DNA of 64,000 nucleotides from Pontederia crassipes (lineage: Eukaryota; Streptophyta; Magnoliopsida; Commelinales; Pontederiaceae): the NCBI GenBank assembly GCA_030549335.1, contig CM060187.1, positions 59,106,203-59,170,202 of the forward strand, read 5' to 3'. The notes beneath the pieces are model-generated. The model saw nothing but the letters and a program-made list of their open reading frames with translations, did not search any database and had not been told where the DNA came from. Each line of letters starts with the position of its first letter. Position 1 is the first letter of the stretch. The translations under genes were made by a program, and so were the position numbers. Shown here in pieces: positions 13,401 to 21,839 of the stretch.

Positions 13401-16400
13401 TTCTCCATTTTCTTAAGAGCTTCGCTAACCTCCGAGACTCTAATTCTACGATAAAATGACCTATTAAGCTCACATTCGCTAACTGTCAAGTCCTCCAAAT
13501 CACAACGAGAATCTTCACATCCATCATTAAATAGCTTATAGAAATACTCTTCCCATCTGTTCTTAATATCTCCCTCAGTAACTAAACCTTGCCAACACTT
13601 TGGCGAAATGGATACGGCCAGCGGAGCAGAGGGTATTCTCCAATTTGGTTAGCCATGCTGGTACTCCCATCCTCTGCCAAGGTTCTTGACTTTTCTACAT
13701 GACTGGTCGCCTGTGGGGGAAGACGTGGAAGGGGAAAGAGGGAGAAGAAACTGGGGAAGAAGAGAAAGTATGAAGGGCACCATTGGGAAACGCGGGTGAG
13801 ATTCAGGGATCGGAAAAGGTGAGTAGGAAAAAGGGTTGCACCATCATTAGGCCTACCAGTAACTAGGGGACAACCCTCGGAAGTTGGGGTGAGCACAAGG
13901 GGAGACATTTAAAACCCCTATCTAGCCAGAAGTGGCAAAATGACTTGCATTATCATAATGATGGTTGAAACTCAGCTCATGATAATTACAAATTATGCCT
14001 TTAGAACTTTGACTACATTTAGTAGTCATATATCAAATTAATATCAATCCGAAAATTTTGTCATATTATTTAATCGTTGGTGTTAAATTATTCAAGATAA
14101 GATTAGGACATTACAAAATTGCCATCAACATAGTGCACTATAAAACCCAACCTTGAAGCAAATAAAACTACGAAGGCAAGACAACAGGCAAAAACAACCG
14201 AAGAAAATATAATATGTTAATGGATAAACATCACATTAGAATGTCAAAAAATAAATGATAATACATAACTGGAATTTTTTTTTGAGAGATAAAACATAAC
14301 TAGAAATGACAAATCAAAAGACATTTTGTGATTCAAGGATGCTTCTGGAAATAAAAAAAGGTCCAACGAAGAAGAATACCTGAACCATATCTTCATTTTT
14401 TGATGAACTCCCACAAGGGCAACGAACGTTCTTCACAACTTGACAACAACTATCAGCTTCTTCTTTAGGCTTCACACGACTGAAGTCTGAACTGCTGTGG
14501 CTTTTGGATGCCAAATCCATAGCACTGGAATGTTGCAATTTTCTGCAACAACATATAGTGATGTACAGAACTGCTTAAAGCAAAATGTAATGGACTAACA
14601 CAACAACAAGCCTATCACACTAGGTGGGGTCGGCTACATGGATCATACGACGTCATTCCACTCTATTAATAACCAAATCTTTCGGTATATTATTCACCAA
14701 TAGATATTGCTCTATTAGTTCGCCAAGTGTCCGCCTTGGCCTCCCTCTCCCTCTTTTAATCGGACTCCAGATTATTTGAACTACTCTTCTTACTGACGCA
14801 TCTAATGGTCTTCTCTGAACATGACCAAACCATCTCAAACGATTCTCTACCATTTTCTCACTAATAGGAGTCACTTTGACTCGTTCACGTATATGGTCAT
14901 TCCTAATCTTATCTAATCTTGTATGACCACACATCCATCTCACAAAGAAAACATCCATCACAACGCAGAAAGATAATAATATATAGACAAATGGACTATC
15001 ACCTGTAAGTATCCTCAACTATTTTTGCCACACTTTCCTTTCCTAAAGAATTTCTCCTTCCGCTGAATTGTGATTTTGCATCTGCGAAAAGATTTAAAGT
15101 AAAAAATAAAAGGCAAATCGAGTACTACAATGTGTCCTAAAACCAATAGCTCATTTGTATTATGATGAATTTCATGTAAATTAAAATTATTAACAAAAGT
15201 GCACAAATTTCTTGAACATAACACACATACAGCAATATTTTATTTTTGAGAGGTGCATTCAGCATAATGCTGAACACATTTCATTTATGTCATATGATTC
15301 GTGCATACCTACAGCAAAGTATATCATGCATACCATACAAGTCTGCATAATATCAGACAAACAAGATCCGTCCTAACAGGATTCCAAGAAGTTGACATAA
15401 CTTTTTTAAAAGATTAGCAATTTATGAAAACATGCATCTCAGTCAGCATTCCATCAGCAATGCATATTACATGATGTGAAAAGTTAGTGCATGGAGTAAT
15501 AGGATGCCAGCTAATAGTGAAAGCTCAAGCTTGAGTCAGTCATTAAGACACACATGGTACAAATAAGCTCCGGAGCAATGCTCAACAAACTGGCTAGTGA
15601 GCTGCACAATAATTCCCAGCTTAATCCCAAAGCAGTTGTCAAAATCAAAATAACCTATTGAAACTCTTGCAATGTACTGTGACATAGGAAAATAAAAATT
15701 ATATCGAGAAACATTCATGAAGGTTGCTTGGATTAAAAAAGTAAATATTATGTAAAATCCCGTTTCAAAAAAAATATTATGTAAAATCAATCAACATCAA
15801 GTGTTGGAAGACAAAACTCACTTAAATGTTTATTCACAAGAAACACCTCGGATGACCACCCCCTTGCTGGTCATCCTTTCTCATTTCAAAAGAAAATTGT
15901 CTATTCACAAACAGAAATGTTTTTTTCCTACTAGAACAGAAAATCACCTTGGTCATCTGAAAGCAGTGCTAAAATTCTGTCGACAAGATCCTGCATCACA
16001 TTTGACCAAAAAATATTTTCATTACATATTGAACAATACATCAAATAAATTGGATGGCTGACACTTTGTCTCCATTCCTTTCTTTTCTCAAAAAACATAT
16101 TGAATAAGAAGGAAATACAGCAACTAAAACACCTTCAACAAATAAAAAAAGTGTGTTCAGTTCTTAAACAATAATTAATTAAAAATTTACACATCCTAAC
16201 ACAGAGAATCAGATGATTTTACATGTTCACCTCAAACTTTGCATGCTTGTTAGTAAGTTGGGCGCTTATGGCCAACACGTAGAATCACATGCTGGTCCAT
16301 AAGATCAGTAGACATGCTCATGTTCATAGATCCATTTTTTTCGAGGGCAGAGAGCTCCCCGCTTGCGAGCTCTAAATGCAACATGGATATTGGTGGTTCT

Positions 16401-18627
16401 ATATTCTCTAATTCAATAACTTATAAGTTGAATATTTTACTTAATATCATTTCACCTCAGTTGTCATGGTATGTTCTCACAATTACGTGTTCGTCCGACC
16501 TCTATGTCGAATGTTTTATGTGTTTCACAACATTGGCTGATTTGCAAGAAGAAATCTATTATTTGTTAATAAAAGAATCTTGTATATAACAAGTATTACA
16601 CAATAATTTCTCACCAAGTTCCGCTAAAAAATTATCCATGTCAGATATCACAAAATGTCGGGGAGAAGAATAGAAAGAAATCTGCAGACCGCAAAGCGAC
16701 CCGAAATATTAAATTTCAGACTGACACATGTTGATGTTGATGAGAAGCAACGAAGCTTTAGAATAACCAGCAGTAGACAAATCCCTATAAATAAACCAGA
16801 ACCCAAGATTCTGAAGAAGATAAACTTTTCATTGACTCTTAACTGATTGAATAATTATTTTTCCACACATGTTCTTCTATATAGGTTCAGATAATCAGAA
16901 TCGTATTAAGACTACTAATTTTCAACTCTAGCATAACTAGGAAAAAGAATAACAACAACAACAACAAAGCCTTATCCCACTAGGTGGGGTCGGCTACATG
17001 TATCATACGACACCATTCCACTTCGTTGATCCATGTTCATGCGATTCGACAGGGTTTTACGCTGGCTGTCGGGGCCTAACACAACCCTCCTCCTTTATCC
17101 GGGCTTGGGACCGGCTATAAAACATAGGCGGAGTTAACTAGGAAAAAGAATAAAGGACACAAATTGAAATAGACTACAAATCTAAGTTTACCATCATAAG
17201 AAAGAAACAAAATAAAAGGAAACAGAATAAAACAAACCAAAATTCTATAACTCAATTTTAATAGGTTTCTTCCTTCTTTTTTTTTTTTTGAGAAGGAATA
17301 GGTTTCTTCCTGCGCCACAAAAGAAGTTAAGATACAGATTCAGAGGAACATAAGGACATATTGTTTAGGGTAAGCATTTAAAATAAAACTATGCTGAAAT
17401 ATATATAATCAATCATGATCCTGTCAATTGAGTGTGTACAACCTATATTTTTGGAATTAGAAGGATTCATGACAAATAAGAAACAAATGGGAAATAGAAA
17501 GAATCGTTCTTAGAAATTTACTGTGAATTGCCAATACTAACAAAATAGTCAACATGTTCTTTTCCAGAATAGCACACAGAAAAAAGATAATACTCACTCG
17601 AAGCAACCAAAGTCACAGTATGCAATTGTAATCAGTATCATGTACGACATATAGTTAAATGGAATAGAAAAATATAACAGTATCTATTAACCTGCTTCTT
17701 TCCTTGTTTTGACAAACCAAGCTGAGTCAGGACATCTTTAAGTTCCTTTATTCTGAAGGATGTCAACTTTTCCTGAATTAAGAGAGCAGATACAACATGT
17801 TATCAGAGGAACCAAATTATTCTGAACACATTCAACTTGCTCTAGTAAAGGCAAAAGGAAAAGAATATGAGCTCGAGAGGAGAGATTCCTAGTTCGCTGA
17901 TTGTATCCAGATGATAACATTTTCCACAGAGCTAACTTGAAAGGCAAAGACCAAAAATAAGCAAACGATAGCAAACCTTTGGAATTAGCAATTTACATAC
18001 AATATATCACTGAACAATCATAGGACAAAAATTACACAGTTTTCTTTTTGAGCAGGCATTAAATTACACAGTTAAAGAATATCAGGGAATGATCCTTGCA
18101 AATAAGTACTTTTTCATATGCCAACCAAACTCATTTTCTTGCCATTCAGTTTTGTGCTTCCGTCATCTTGCGAGTTCACTGTACTTCTGATCCTAGTACT
18201 TAATGTGTTTATTTGGCTCGGATTAATGTGAAACAAACAAAAATCAACGAAGGATGAAGTTGAATTAATGAAAGAAAACAACAGATTTACGATAAGATAA
18301 TAATACTCATATCAGCAACACTCACAAAGTTATATGTTTATATGGAAGTTAAATGAACATCTTAAACAAGATGAAAGAGAAAAGATCATATAACTACCTA
18401 ACGATCAGTAGATCACCTGTAATGCATTAAAGATGACAATTTGAGTATTTAAAATTTGAAATAAAACTTCCAAAGGAAAGATAACGTTAGAAATAATAAG
18501 GAGAATAAGATGGAGAAATGAGAAATAGCTTCTAGTTCAAACAGCAAAGTTTCTTGAGCGTATCAAACAGCGAAACTAGGAATAACCAAGATGAGGTGAA
18601 TACCCTGCAACTCACGAGAAAATCCAT
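1654..18627 (-). CDS. SIZ1: SIZ1-type SUMO E3 ligase, N-terminal half (partial)
   Basis: SIZ1 (PIAS family) transfers SUMO from the E2 enzyme SCE1 to nuclear proteins. Coding exons read from GT-AG borders and phase, in transcript order: 18627-18604, 17772-17692, 15990-15948, 15081-15003, 14542-14380, 5631-5501, 4489-4421, 4058-3971, 2959-2884, 1727-1654. All phases join without a break. They give a SAP domain, a PHD finger and the start of the PINIT domain, in the family order. The ATG at 18627 gives [11 protein letters not shown], close to known plant SIZ1 starts. The SP-RING and the C-terminal SUMO-interacting part must lie beyond base 1, because no matching exon is visible below 1654. The intron 5632-14379 is 8.7 kb long and full of LINE and DNA-transposon debris. 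Borders come from my reading, not from transcript data. Confidence 0.9.
1982..2191. repeat. Tandem duplication of about 105 bp in a SIZ1 intron
   Basis: Bases 1982-2086 and 2087-2191 are near-identical tandem copies. Both begin cattatttatttcattag and share the block ttgtgttcttgtttataact. A few substitutions separate the copies, so the duplication is not very recent. No coding potential is seen. Confidence 0.85.
2767..2802. repeat. (AT)n microsatellite
   Basis: An uninterrupted TA dinucleotide run of about 34 bp lies in the SIZ1 intron just downstream (gene sense) of the exon 2884-2959. Confidence 0.95.
5501..5631 (-). CDS. SIZ1: SIZ1 PHD-finger exon
   Basis: The exon encodes [20 protein letters not shown] and ends [13 protein letters not shown]. 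With the CPC pair of the previous exon it completes a Cys4-His-Cys3 PHD finger: C, C, H in VWQH, C in VVC, then CEIC. The plant SIZ1 PHD finger is known to read histone tails and help choose substrates. The donor is gtaagt and the acceptor ttggcag. Phase 2 passes cleanly into the 4489-4421 exon. Confidence 0.92.
5884..5896 (-). mobile_element. Micro-insertion stub (13 bp) with near-perfect 12-bp duplication
   Basis: The 13 bases tttttttagagcg lie between aaatatcagcaa (5872-5883) and aaatatcaacaa (5897-5908). These flanks match at 11 of 12 positions. Read on the minus strand, the insert ends in a poly(A) run. It fits an extremely 5'-truncated LINE insertion. Confidence 0.5.
6340..7885 (+). mobile_element. 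Decayed L1 LINE fragment: RT thumb to zinc-binding C-terminus
   Basis: The fragment reads in plus-strand pieces WSFLWHSLQ, then GVQQGCP, then an RT core with ADD ([10 protein letters not shown]) and [10 protein letters not shown]. It continues with [20 protein letters not shown] and ends with the zf-RVT block [19 protein letters not shown] and HLFFECP. It is the same family as the large minus-strand L1 at 31570-36860. Several frameshifts and stops break it. It lies in the 8.7-kb SIZ1 intron, antisense to the gene, and has no 5' part. Confidence 0.85.
7890..8575 (+). mobile_element. L1 ORF1 fragment, first part
   Basis: Plus-strand translation gives [20 protein letters not shown] and [20 protein letters not shown], then [20 protein letters not shown]. 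This parallels the ORF1 of the L1 at 31570-36860 (ASPPFHLGRISPSLWLLVPG and AVDIHGLQLHL). It starts right after an ORF2 C-terminus on the same strand, the reverse of the normal L1 order. It breaks off at an inserted DNA transposon and resumes at 9806. Confidence 0.75.
8576..9805. mobile_element. TIR DNA transposon (copy 1), inserted into the L1 ORF1 fragment
   Basis: The ends are inverted: agtgttgtcaaa at 8576-8587 against tttgacaacatt at 9794-9805. Longer sub-terminal inverted similarity covers the ctcgtaaaa and tacgagttttt blocks. Flanking direct repeats actccaaacc (8566-8575) and actccaagcc (9806-9815) match at 9 of 10 positions. A duplication of 9-10 bp points to a Mutator-like element. 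No transposase is seen, so it is non-autonomous. It contains a CT-rich stretch and AT-rich DNA. A shorter relative lies at about 16230-16534. Confidence 0.65.
8935..9212. repeat. CT-rich low-complexity tract
   Basis: Degenerate ctccct/tttctctt repeats fill about 280 bp inside the TIR element. Long open frames on both strands here (Ser/Leu-rich or Arg/Glu-rich) are products of the repeat, not genes. Confidence 0.9.
9806..10070 (+). mobile_element. L1 ORF1 fragment, second part (Pro-rich linker)
   Basis: The stretch is rich in Pro, Thr and Asn codons ([14 protein letters not shown]). It resembles the linker after the conserved ORF1 block in the other L1 copy. It continues the fragment interrupted by the TIR element. 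Confidence 0.5.
10130..10435. repeat. GTGTGC-rich degenerate minisatellite
   Basis: About 300 bp of imperfect gtgtgtgcgtgc repeats with interspersed gggtgggtg. Cys/Val/His-rich open frames on both strands follow from the repeat. The alternating purine-pyrimidine pattern is of the kind that can adopt Z-DNA. Confidence 0.9.
10889..11269 (+). mobile_element. 5'-truncated L1 copy with 9-bp target-site duplication
   Basis: It begins within the zf-RVT region ([13 protein letters not shown] in one frame) and ends in a 3' UTR shared with the large L1: gagagcttacttctgtacatg, then atgacaaccacaaattgtgg, then ttcttctctcaaaaaa. The flanks share tagttgtca at 10880-10888 and 11270-11278. It is a simple 5'-truncated insertion, 381 bp long, in the SIZ1 intron. 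Confidence 0.8.
11413..11430 (+). mobile_element. Micro-insertion stub (18 bp)
   Basis: The insert tctcctcccaaaaaaaaa lies between two copies of cacctacta (11404-11412 and 11431-11439). The cctcccaaaaa tail recurs in the stub at 60699-60709, so both may come from one source family. Confidence 0.5.
11587..11943. other. GC-rich segment of unknown origin in the SIZ1 intron
   Basis: An open minus-strand frame ([20 protein letters not shown], then [20 protein letters not shown]) and an overlapping plus-strand frame are unusually GC-rich for this intron. No family is recognised. It could be a captured gene fragment. The RTE copy starting at 11944 abuts it. Confidence 0.3.
11944..13596 (-). mobile_element. 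5'-truncated RTE-clade LINE
   Basis: The RT has [39 protein letters not shown] and the catalytic [13 protein letters not shown]. It is followed by [14 protein letters not shown]-like and [20 protein letters not shown] blocks typical of plant RTE. The 3' end is the short hairpin-bearing tail ccttatcccactaggtgggg followed by (caa)n on the plus strand. The endonuclease is missing. The ORF is split at about 13000 and 12840, so the copy is dead. No clear target-site duplication was found. Confidence 0.88.
13597..13915. other. Unassigned stretch with a minus-strand open frame
   Basis: A 108-residue frame (13582-13908, minus) has no recognised family. The DNA differs from the RTE that ends at about 13596 and from the flanking AT-rich intron. 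It may be a fragment of another repeat. Confidence 0.25.
14275..14293 (-). mobile_element. Micro-insertion stub (19 bp), L1-like tail
   Basis: The insert tttttttttgagagataaa lies between acataactggaa (14263-14274) and acataactagaa (14294-14305), which match at 11 of 12 positions. On the minus strand it ends CTCTCAAAAAAAAA, like the tail of the L1 at 10889-11269. Confidence 0.55.
14380..14542 (-). CDS. SIZ1: SIZ1 exon before the PHD finger
   Basis: The exon encodes the segment [20 protein letters not shown] followed by [16 protein letters not shown], which supplies the first zinc-ligand pair (CPC) of the PHD finger. It is preceded by a good acceptor (ttgcag) and followed by gtattc. The DLASKS and VKPKEE strings match plant SIZ1 proteins. 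The next exon lies 8.7 kb away. Confidence 0.9.
14601..14940 (-). mobile_element. 3' end of an RTE LINE next to a SIZ1 exon
   Basis: This copy carries the RTE C-terminal coding part ([37 protein letters not shown]) and the usual 3' tail. The RTE homology stops at about 14940, 63 bp from the donor of the SIZ1 exon 15003-15081. The strings aatggactaac and aatggactatc flank a slightly larger span (to 14989), so some non-RTE sequence may have been inserted with it. Confidence 0.85.
15760..15771 (+). mobile_element. Micro-insertion stub (12 bp) with exact 17-bp duplication
   Basis: The insert ccgtttcaaaaa lies between two exact copies of aaatattatgtaaaatc (15743-15759 and 15772-15788). The long exact duplication plus an A-run end argue for target-primed insertion. 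Confidence 0.65.
15948..18627 (-). CDS. SIZ1: SIZ1 exons encoding the SAP domain
   Basis: Three exons (18604-18627, 17692-17772, 15948-15990) encode the SAP DNA-binding helix-turn-helix. The core reads [19 protein letters not shown], then [18 protein letters not shown]. This is the pattern that targets PIAS/SIZ proteins to chromatin and contributes to substrate choice. The first exon contributes only eight residues. The 43-nt third exon ends in phase 1 and continues into 15081-15003, which encodes the linker ending [12 protein letters not shown]. Confidence 0.92.
16230..16534. mobile_element. TIR DNA transposon (copy 2, short)
   Basis: Both ends align with copy 1 (8576-9805). The left part shares the order of ggccaacacg and tgctggtccataagatc blocks. 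The right part shares acgtgttcg and gtgtttcacaacatt. The middle is about 0.9 kb shorter and lacks the CT tract. The left border is diverged, so the start is approximate. Confidence 0.6.
16952..17135 (-). mobile_element. Mini-RTE (both RTE ends, no coding part), 17-bp duplication
   Basis: The 184-bp element joins about 115 bp of the RTE 5' end (aactccgcctatgttttat through ggatcaacgaa) to about 70 bp of the RTE 3' end. The flanks aactaggaaaaagaata at 16935-16951 and 17136-17152 are identical. Confidence 0.9.
17275..17296 (-). mobile_element. Micro-insertion stub (22 bp) with exact 15-bp duplication
   Basis: The insert is tc, a T-run, then gagaagg. It lies between two exact copies of aataggtttcttcct (17260-17274 and 17297-17311). 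On the minus strand it ends CCTTCTCAAAAAAA, matching the L1 3' terminus ttctctcaaaaaa. Confidence 0.7.
18042..18060 (-). mobile_element. Micro-insertion stub (19 bp) with exact 13-bp duplication
   Basis: The insert ttctttttgagcaggcatt lies between two exact copies of aaattacacagtt (18029-18041 and 18061-18073). The minus strand shows the CTCAAAAAG tail pattern. Confidence 0.65.
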
Positions 18628-19059
18628 CGTTCCCCAAATGCCAATCCTAAACTGAGCACCAAATGGGCAAACAAAAGGGAGGCCAAAGTCGACGCCCAAT
18701 CTAGCAAGCACACGCGAAACTGTCTCAGCCGAGCGGCATGGCGATGGAAGCTCCGATGAGAAGTGATACCTCTACGATGGCACGGTAGTCACAGGCATCG
18801 TTCCGCATGGATTCCAGAGCAAGGTCTTCGATTGAATTCGCCGAGACTCAGGACACCCGGGGAGCGGCGGGCGGAGGCAGAAGTGATACCTCTACGACGG
18901 CACGGTGATCGTAGACATCGCTCCGCAGGGATTCCAGAGCAAGGTGTTCGATTGAATTAGCCGATAATCAGGACGCCGGGGAGCGGCGGGCGGAGGAGGC
19001 GATCGGGATCGATCGCCGACACCCGCCGTTGATCGAAGCCCTTCGACTTCAAAGACGAA
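18628..19059 (-). promoter_or_regulatory. SIZ1 5' leader and upstream region
   Basis: This is GC-rich DNA directly upstream of the SIZ1 ATG, as expected for a leader or promoter-proximal region. It contains a two-copy tandem repeat (18760-18998). No TATA box is evident. The transcription start cannot be placed from sequence. Confidence 0.5.
18760..18998. repeat. Tandem duplication of 120 bp in the SIZ1 leader
   Basis: The units begin gaagtgatacctctacga at 18760 and 18880, and both end in ggggagcggcgggcggagg. They differ by a modest number of substitutions. The 120-bp period keeps reading phase. Confidence 0.9.
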
Positions 19060-19341
19060 ATGGAGGATGAACAGAGTCAGTGGCTTCTCCTCGTTGTCAT
19101 TGTCGTCGTCGCAGCCGATGGATTGGATGGGAGTTGGACGCCGGCGACGTCGGAGCGTTCAAAAGACGACGCCCTACAGAAAGTGGCGGAGATGAAAAGG
19201 AAAAAAAATAAGGAAATGGGTGCGGACTCGAACCACGATTCAAATCGGGTTTGTTGCACCAGCATAAGTCCGTACTCGTTCACCGATTACGTCATTCTGC
19301 TCAACGCCTCAACGGGTCATTCTATAAGAAAAATAGTGTAA
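19060..19341 (+). other. Unassigned GC-rich open frame upstream of SIZ1
   Basis: A 93-residue frame starts MEDEQSQWLLLVVIVVVAAD. It runs divergently from SIZ1 within its upstream GC-rich region. No family is recognised, and it may be chance in a CpG-rich stretch. Confidence 0.2.
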
Positions 19342-19850
19342 CGAGTCAATATTTTATTCTTTTTAAAAAAATTACAAGTGCTAAGTATATTCATTAGAAG
19401 TGTCCTAATACAAAATATGTTGAAGGCCCGACAGAGAATTATTCTCTCAAAAAATATCATTTGTGATAGTTCTTCGAAGGCAAATAAGATAGACTGCAGT
19501 ATGATTAGACCTCGAGGACAATGTTTATATTGAGAGTTTACAAAAAAAATTAAGATATTATGTAAAGGTTCCAAAGCTTCCAAGGTACATCAAGCCTTCC
19601 ATTGATAATGTCGATCAAAGTGGAGGAGTCTCACTCCAGCATAATGTTTTGCAATTCACATTTGCCCGTCCGAAGATCTCAAAGAACTCCAAAAGCCTCC
19701 GCCTGAAGCGCCGATGTAGCTTTGCAAGATATGAAATTTTAGCAATGTTATTATTAGGCCAAACCAGAATAATGCCATGTGAGGCAACAAAATAGTTCCA
19801 GTTCTTACCGAGACGTCTGCTAATAATTTTTTAGGAGTCATAAGTAGCAT
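19330..19850 (-). mobile_element. L1 RNase H-region fragment, decayed
   Basis: Read across frames on the minus strand it gives ALQAEAFGVLRDL, then IMLESDSSTLIDIINGR and PWKLWNL. This is the pattern of the RNase H domain at the end of plant L1 ORF2. Stops and frameshifts break it. Confidence 0.55.
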
Positions 19851-20279
19851 GAGTCAATATTTTATTTCAGTAGAGTTTTTTTTCTCTGTTTACAAAGAAC
19901 AAGTCAATATTAAAAATAACAGAAGCCGGTAAGAAATAAATATGGGTATATTCATCTCTGAACAATTTCTAAGTCCTCTCATACAACGAGTTAGAGTTGG
20001 AAGACTCTCTTACTCACTATAGAAAAAAAAATAAACTAGGCTCTTTACTCAAATTGGTAACAGTAGAGGAACTTCTGTTTTTATTTGATACACGGATCTT
20101 TCCAACCCCACTTGTTTGGATGTCCATTTATGTCAATATAAATATGATACCTCACTCTATGTATGTAAGTGATATCTTTTTGGCAGACAGCTAGAACTTT
20201 ATTTTACTTACTGTATGTTTGATTATGAACTCTGATTATGAACTCATAAAACATATCTTCTCAATCTATTTACCTATGA

Positions 20280-21270
20280 ATGCCGGTAATGATTCTCGGC
20301 TATGGGCGATGGATACTTAAGGGATTGCTAATGCAATATCAGTTTACATATTCATTAGTTGCAGCTCTTTACCCTTAGGCGGTCGGAGTGTTCTTTGGAA
20401 TATTTCTACCATCACAAAAGTTTTTGTTTTCTTGTGGAAACTCAAACATAAACTGTTACCTTTGTGGCATGCTAGTTTTTGAATATCCGATGGTCCATTG
20501 TGCAATCTTATCTCAACTATATTTTTAAACTTTTTCCTTCATGACATGTTGGTTCCTGCAATTCTGATCTCAACAATATCTAACGGTCAGGGCATAACTC
20601 CTCGTTCAAAAGTAAAGTTGATGTCTATGATTGTCTTCACCTTTTGGGGTATTTGGTTAATGACATTGTTTCACTTAAAGTGGACAACCATAGGTAGAGA
20701 ATCCTTGCAAAGTTCAATGAATATGTTAGTAGTCAAGTTCGTAGGCAATTCGCCCTCAAGGCCAATCTATGGCCCAGTGAGAGTCCTCTTATGAGGGGTG
20801 GATCAAACTTAACTCATATGAATCTTTTACCGGATGCCACGAAACTAGGGGTGCAAATTTTATCATCTGTTCTCATGACTTTGCTTTTACAACTGCATGT
20901 GCTTTTCATCAGCAGGGGAATAAAGTTCTTGTATTGGAGGCTTGGGGGTTCTTGAATGAATGAAGATGGCAATTAAGCTTGACATTCGGCTGATGCAATT
21001 TGAGATTAATTTTGAACAACTTGCACATCTCCTATCTAGTGAGTTGGGCTCACCTTGGCACACACCGAAAGTTGATTCAGGATATTAATTCCTTACTACA
21101 AACTCTTGGGGGATACAAAATTTAACAGTGTTATAGAAACTCAAATTGTGTAGCTCCTTGGCTAATTTTGATCGTACAACTCACAACATTTTTTTTACTC
21201 TTCCCTCCTCAGAGATCCTCCATCTTTTGTACATGGACAATTCTCAATGTTATAGTAATGAATGAGTAGC
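20280..21270 (+). mobile_element. L1 zf-RVT and RNase H fragment, decayed
   Basis: Plus-strand pieces read IVFTFWGIWLM, then GWIKLN, then FAFTTACAFHQQGNKVLVLE and LGTHRKLIQDINSLLQTLGG. They follow the order zinc-binding block, linker, RNase H of plant L1 ORF2. Many stops are present. It is separate from the minus-strand fragment at 19330-19850. Confidence 0.6.
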
Positions 21271-21599
21271 CTTTTAATTTTAAAAAAAGGGAGCTCAATT
21301 TGAATTGAATTAATTAGCAAGTTAAACTACAAATATATATATATATATATATAAGAGTAGTTTTTTAAATATCAAAACTTATATTAAACAAGGCTCTTAC
21401 AACGAGTGATCAAACTCTAAATTTTGTCACAAACTCATAAAATTACATAAGGGTTTAATAGAAGTCCACCCCATTAGCACCTCAACCTCAATCGTCGTTG
21501 TCACCCTCATTGTCATCATCACATCCTAGGGCACAAAAAGTCCATCGTCACAATCCTCGATCTTGCCCTCATCCTCGTATTCATCAAGGATACATACTC

Positions 21600-21835
21600 T
21601 CACACGACAATGAGGGCTTGCACTCGGTGAGCGCAACGGCCGCCATGGCGAGGCTGACAATGCGCTGGGGCAAGGATAAGTGATGGGGTGGCACTAAGGG
21701 CGACAACACGATCGTAGATGGAGACAATGATGAGGATGGAGCCGACGAAGAAGATGGCGAGGGAGCCGATGGAGATCTTGAAGGAAGAGATGATGCGGTG
21801 GTCCATGATATAGTCGACGAACATGTACTAAAATT
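21600..21835 (-). pseudogene. NPF (NRT1/PTR) transporter fragment
   Basis: The minus strand gives MDHRIISSFKISIGSLAIFF, then FVGSILIIVSIYDRVVAL. In a second frame it gives LSLPQRI and VSLAMAAVALTE. Plant nitrate/peptide transporters have the block IPPASLxVFFVxSILIxVPxYDR followed by LTPLQRIGVGL and AMAxAALxE, so this is the same segment with one frameshift between the halves. Only about 75 residues of an expected 550-600 remain, and no membrane segments beyond these. It is a non-functional gene fragment, perhaps carried by a transposon. Confidence 0.7.
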
Positions 21836-21839
21836 TTGA

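Noticed and set aside
19215-19265. tRNA-like B-box (minus strand tggttcgagtcc)
   Set aside because: The T-loop match is good, but no acceptor stem partner, D-arm or anticodon stem is found at the right spacing.
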